From NCBI RefSeq assembly GCF_030063355.1, contig NZ_JASISZ010000016.1, positions 43,295 through 107,294 on the forward strand: 64,000 nucleotides of DNA, given 5' to 3'. The stretch is from Streptomyces sp. PH10-H1. GTDB lineage: Bacteria; Actinomycetota; Actinomycetes; Streptomycetales; Streptomycetaceae. Of the stretch, positions 62,292 to 64,000 are shown piece after piece (the first letter of the stretch is position 1; each line of letters begins with the position of its first letter). The notes below the pieces were generated by a model. The model saw only the letters and a program-made list of their open reading frames with translations. It was not told the origin of the DNA and did not search any database. The position numbers and the translations under genes were made by a program.

Positions 62292-63326
62292 ATGGGCAGG
62301 GCGACCGATTGGTACATCCTCAACCGGCACGACGACCCGACACCAGGGGACCTTCACATCATCCTTGCCTGGGAGCAGTACTTCGCCGACCGACAGTTCG
62401 ACATGGACGCAGCGATCGGACGCGTCTCAAGCCTCTCCGGCGACCTGAACACCTTGAACTTCGTAGGCGAGTTCGCGACCGCAGTCCGCGACACGATGCG
62501 CGAGATGGCGACCAAAGTGTCGTGGGAGCGGGACGGCTACCGGCGCGCCACTGATGCGCTCCAGGCATACCGCCTCAAGCTCACGCCTACGCAGGAGCAC
62601 GCCGACGCCGCCCTGGCCGAGGGCCGCATTGCCTACGCCGACCACCTGAACGCCCAGGGCATGGTCACCATCCACACCCAGGAGATTGACCGGGACCAGA
62701 AGGCCCAAACGTCAGAAGCGGTCAAGCAGGCCGAGCGAAACAAGATCCAGCAACAGGGCAAGGCAGACGCCGCCCAGTCCCGGCTCGACGCCGCGATCAG
62801 CAAGGCCAAGGAAGCTGGCGATTCCCTCACCGGGCCCCGTAAGGATCTCGAAGCACACCTGTCCGAGGCCCTCGACACCCTCGCTTACGGCATCCTCAAC
62901 GCCCACTACAACGGCGACCTGCCAAAACCCCGCCGTGTCACCGACGCCGACGTGGAACAGGCCAGGAAAGACCAAGGCTCTCTCCTGGACCAAATCTTTG
63001 GGATCGATCCCAAGGACAACCCATTGGACCAGTTCTGGGACAAGCTCGACTCCCAGACCGACGCGGACGTCAGAGCCGTACTCGGAGCCATCCCCGGCGT
63101 CCTTGACGGCGCCACCAGCATCACCGAAGCCATGACCCTCATGCTCCTCACCGACGGACTGGGGCCCGGGGCCAAACCGAAGCTCGCCGCGGCTGACGGC
63201 ATCACGATCGCGAGCCTGGATGGCGTATCCACAGCGGACATCTGGGCGGCAGACAAAGACGGTCTCACGTTCGACCCGGTCAAGTCGGAAGATTTCAAGT
63301 CCAGTGAGACGGTCGTGACGCTATGA
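62292..63326 (+). CDS. Putative T7SS-secreted protein, possibly truncated at its toxin end
   Basis: 344 residues. It opens MGRATDWYILNRHDDPTPGD, the hallmark start of actinobacterial putative T7SS-secreted proteins. A long helical part follows (about 40-210: GEFATAVRDTMREMATKVSW to a coiled coil DKAQTSEAVKQAERNKIQQ), then a 120-residue region without recognised activity. Usually such proteins end with a toxin or enzyme domain. Here the frame stops six bases into the convergent IS3 transposase, so the C-terminus may have been lost to the insertion. ATG 62292 is chosen for the GGGGG upstream and the family match. Confidence 0.7.
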   Translation: MGRATDWYILNRHDDPTPGDLHIILAWEQYFADRQFDMDAAIGRVSSLSGDLNTLNFVGEFATAVRDTMREMATKVSWERDGYRRATDALQAYRLKLTPTQEHADAALAEGRIAYADHLNAQGMVTIHTQEIDRDQKAQTSEAVKQAERNKIQQQGKADAAQSRLDAAISKAKEAGDSLTGPRKDLEAHLSEALDTLAYGILNAHYNGDLPKPRRVTDADVEQARKDQGSLLDQIFGIDPKDNPLDQFWDKLDSQTDADVRAVLGAIPGVLDGATSITEAMTLMLLTDGLGPGAKPKLAAADGITIASLDGVSTADIWAADKDGLTFDPVKSEDFKSSETVVTL

Positions 63327-64000
63327 GGTTTGTGGTGTGGGTTCCCGGCGTTTGGCTGGGTCGTTGATCCATGCCTTCTGGGGTATCTCGGGTGGTCGGG
63401 GGCGGCGGCCGAAGCGTTCGGGGTGGCGGGCGTATGCCTGGGCGAGGGTGACGGCCCGCTGGTCGCGGACCTCCTCGGCGGTCCCGAAATGGACGGATGC
63501 GGGGGTGTGCCAGCCAATGCCCGAATGCCGGTGCTCATGGTTGTAGTACGTGATGAAGGCGTCGAACCACTCGCGGGCATGGGCCAGGGAGTCGAAGCGC
63601 TCGGGATAGTCGGACATGTACTTCGTGGTCTTGAACTGGGCCTCGCTGTAGGGGTTGTCATTGGAGACCTTCGGCCGCGAGTGCGAACGCGTGACGCCCA
63701 GATCGATCAGCAGCTGGGAAACCTTCTTGGAAGTCATCGACGTGCCGCGATCCGCGTGCACGGTCTCGGGCACGATCCCGTTGCGGGTGATGGTCTCGCG
63801 GATCAGCTCCTCGGCCCGTGTGGCTGATTCGGCCGCCTCGACGGTGTGACCGACGATGTACCGGCTGAAGATATCGATGATGACGTAGGCGTGATACCAG
63901 ATGCCCTTGACCGGTCCGGCAGCCTTGGTGATGTCCCAGGTGAACACCTGCGACGGGCCGGTGGCGACCAGCTCGGGCACCGTCTTGGCGCAATGGGTGG
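63321..64000 (-). mobile_element. IS3-family transposase (integrase core), 5' part off the right edge
   Basis: About 226 C-terminal residues of an IS3-type DDE transposase: FTWDITKAAGPVKG (first D), VPETVHADRGTSMTSKKVSQLL (second D), SNDNPYSEAQFKTTKY (E), then RHSGIGWHTPASVHFG and the C-terminal PRPPEIPQKAWINDP. The ORF is uninterrupted up to the window edge. The terminal inverted repeat near 63320 is not clear by eye. Confidence 0.92.

Overview
The window is very GC-rich, with dense gene packing, strong third-position G/C bias, frequent GTG starts, four-base ATGA/GTGA stop-start overlaps and many Streptomyces-type families (SpoIIAB-like ATPases, NsdA-like TPR regulators, Tad pilus operon, membrane-anchored BTAD protein). 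It is almost certainly chromosomal DNA of a Streptomyces or a close streptomycete.

Region 1 (1-23110) is a catabolic island built around acyl-CoA chemistry. It holds a DUF35 OB-fold protein, a DoxX membrane protein, an FAD monooxygenase, an ATP-grasp acyl-CoA synthetase, a PaaG-like enoyl-CoA hydratase/isomerase, a flavin reductase, an MFS carrier with a GlxA/AraC regulator, a second MFS protein with a MerR regulator, a Zn alcohol dehydrogenase, an aldehyde dehydrogenase, three acyl-CoA dehydrogenases, an SDR, a cyclase-type metal hydrolase, an ACMSD-like amidohydrolase and an AMP-forming CoA ligase. Seven copies of a 15-bp palindrome, CTGACG-N3-CGTCAG, sit in front of its transcription units and nowhere else that I found. 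This is the best candidate for an undescribed system: a TetR-type regulon for an unidentified substrate. The regulator is not in the window, and the pathway continues past the left edge.

Region 2 (23338-28745) has a DUF11 surface protein, a TPR protein, a STAS anti-sigma antagonist, and an ECF sigma factor coupled to a zinc-finger anti-sigma fused to a maleylpyruvate-isomerase-like domain. Region 3 (28802-39527) is a cell-surface glycan locus: a secreted dimethylformamidase-beta-like protein, two GT2 glycosyltransferases, DUF2304, a flippase, an AftA-like GT-C enzyme and a complete dTDP-L-rhamnose set (rfbD, rfbB, rfbA, rfbC). Region 4 (39541-49485) carries purU and its neighbour, an ABC substrate-binding lipoprotein, a proline-rich membrane protein, an HTH-TPR regulator, a DNA primase/polymerase-like protein and a two-gene ABC exporter.

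Region 5 (49537-58993) is one minus-strand Tad (Flp) pilus operon: cpaB-like, cpaE-like, cpaF, tadB, tadC, a small pilin, two TadE-like proteins, a TadG-like protein and a LysM/BTAD membrane protein. Region 6 (59330-64000) has a lipoprotein, a secreted protein and a decayed second copy of the lipoprotein, then a T7SS-secreted-type protein that ends where an IS3-family transposase begins at the right edge.

Two features recur. Short in-frame or spacer tandem repeats (8 to 42 bp) cluster at gene ends. Several reading frames are broken or shifted at G/C runs (FAD monooxygenase N-terminus, second MFS N-terminus, rfbD C-terminus), which may be sequence errors or real variation.
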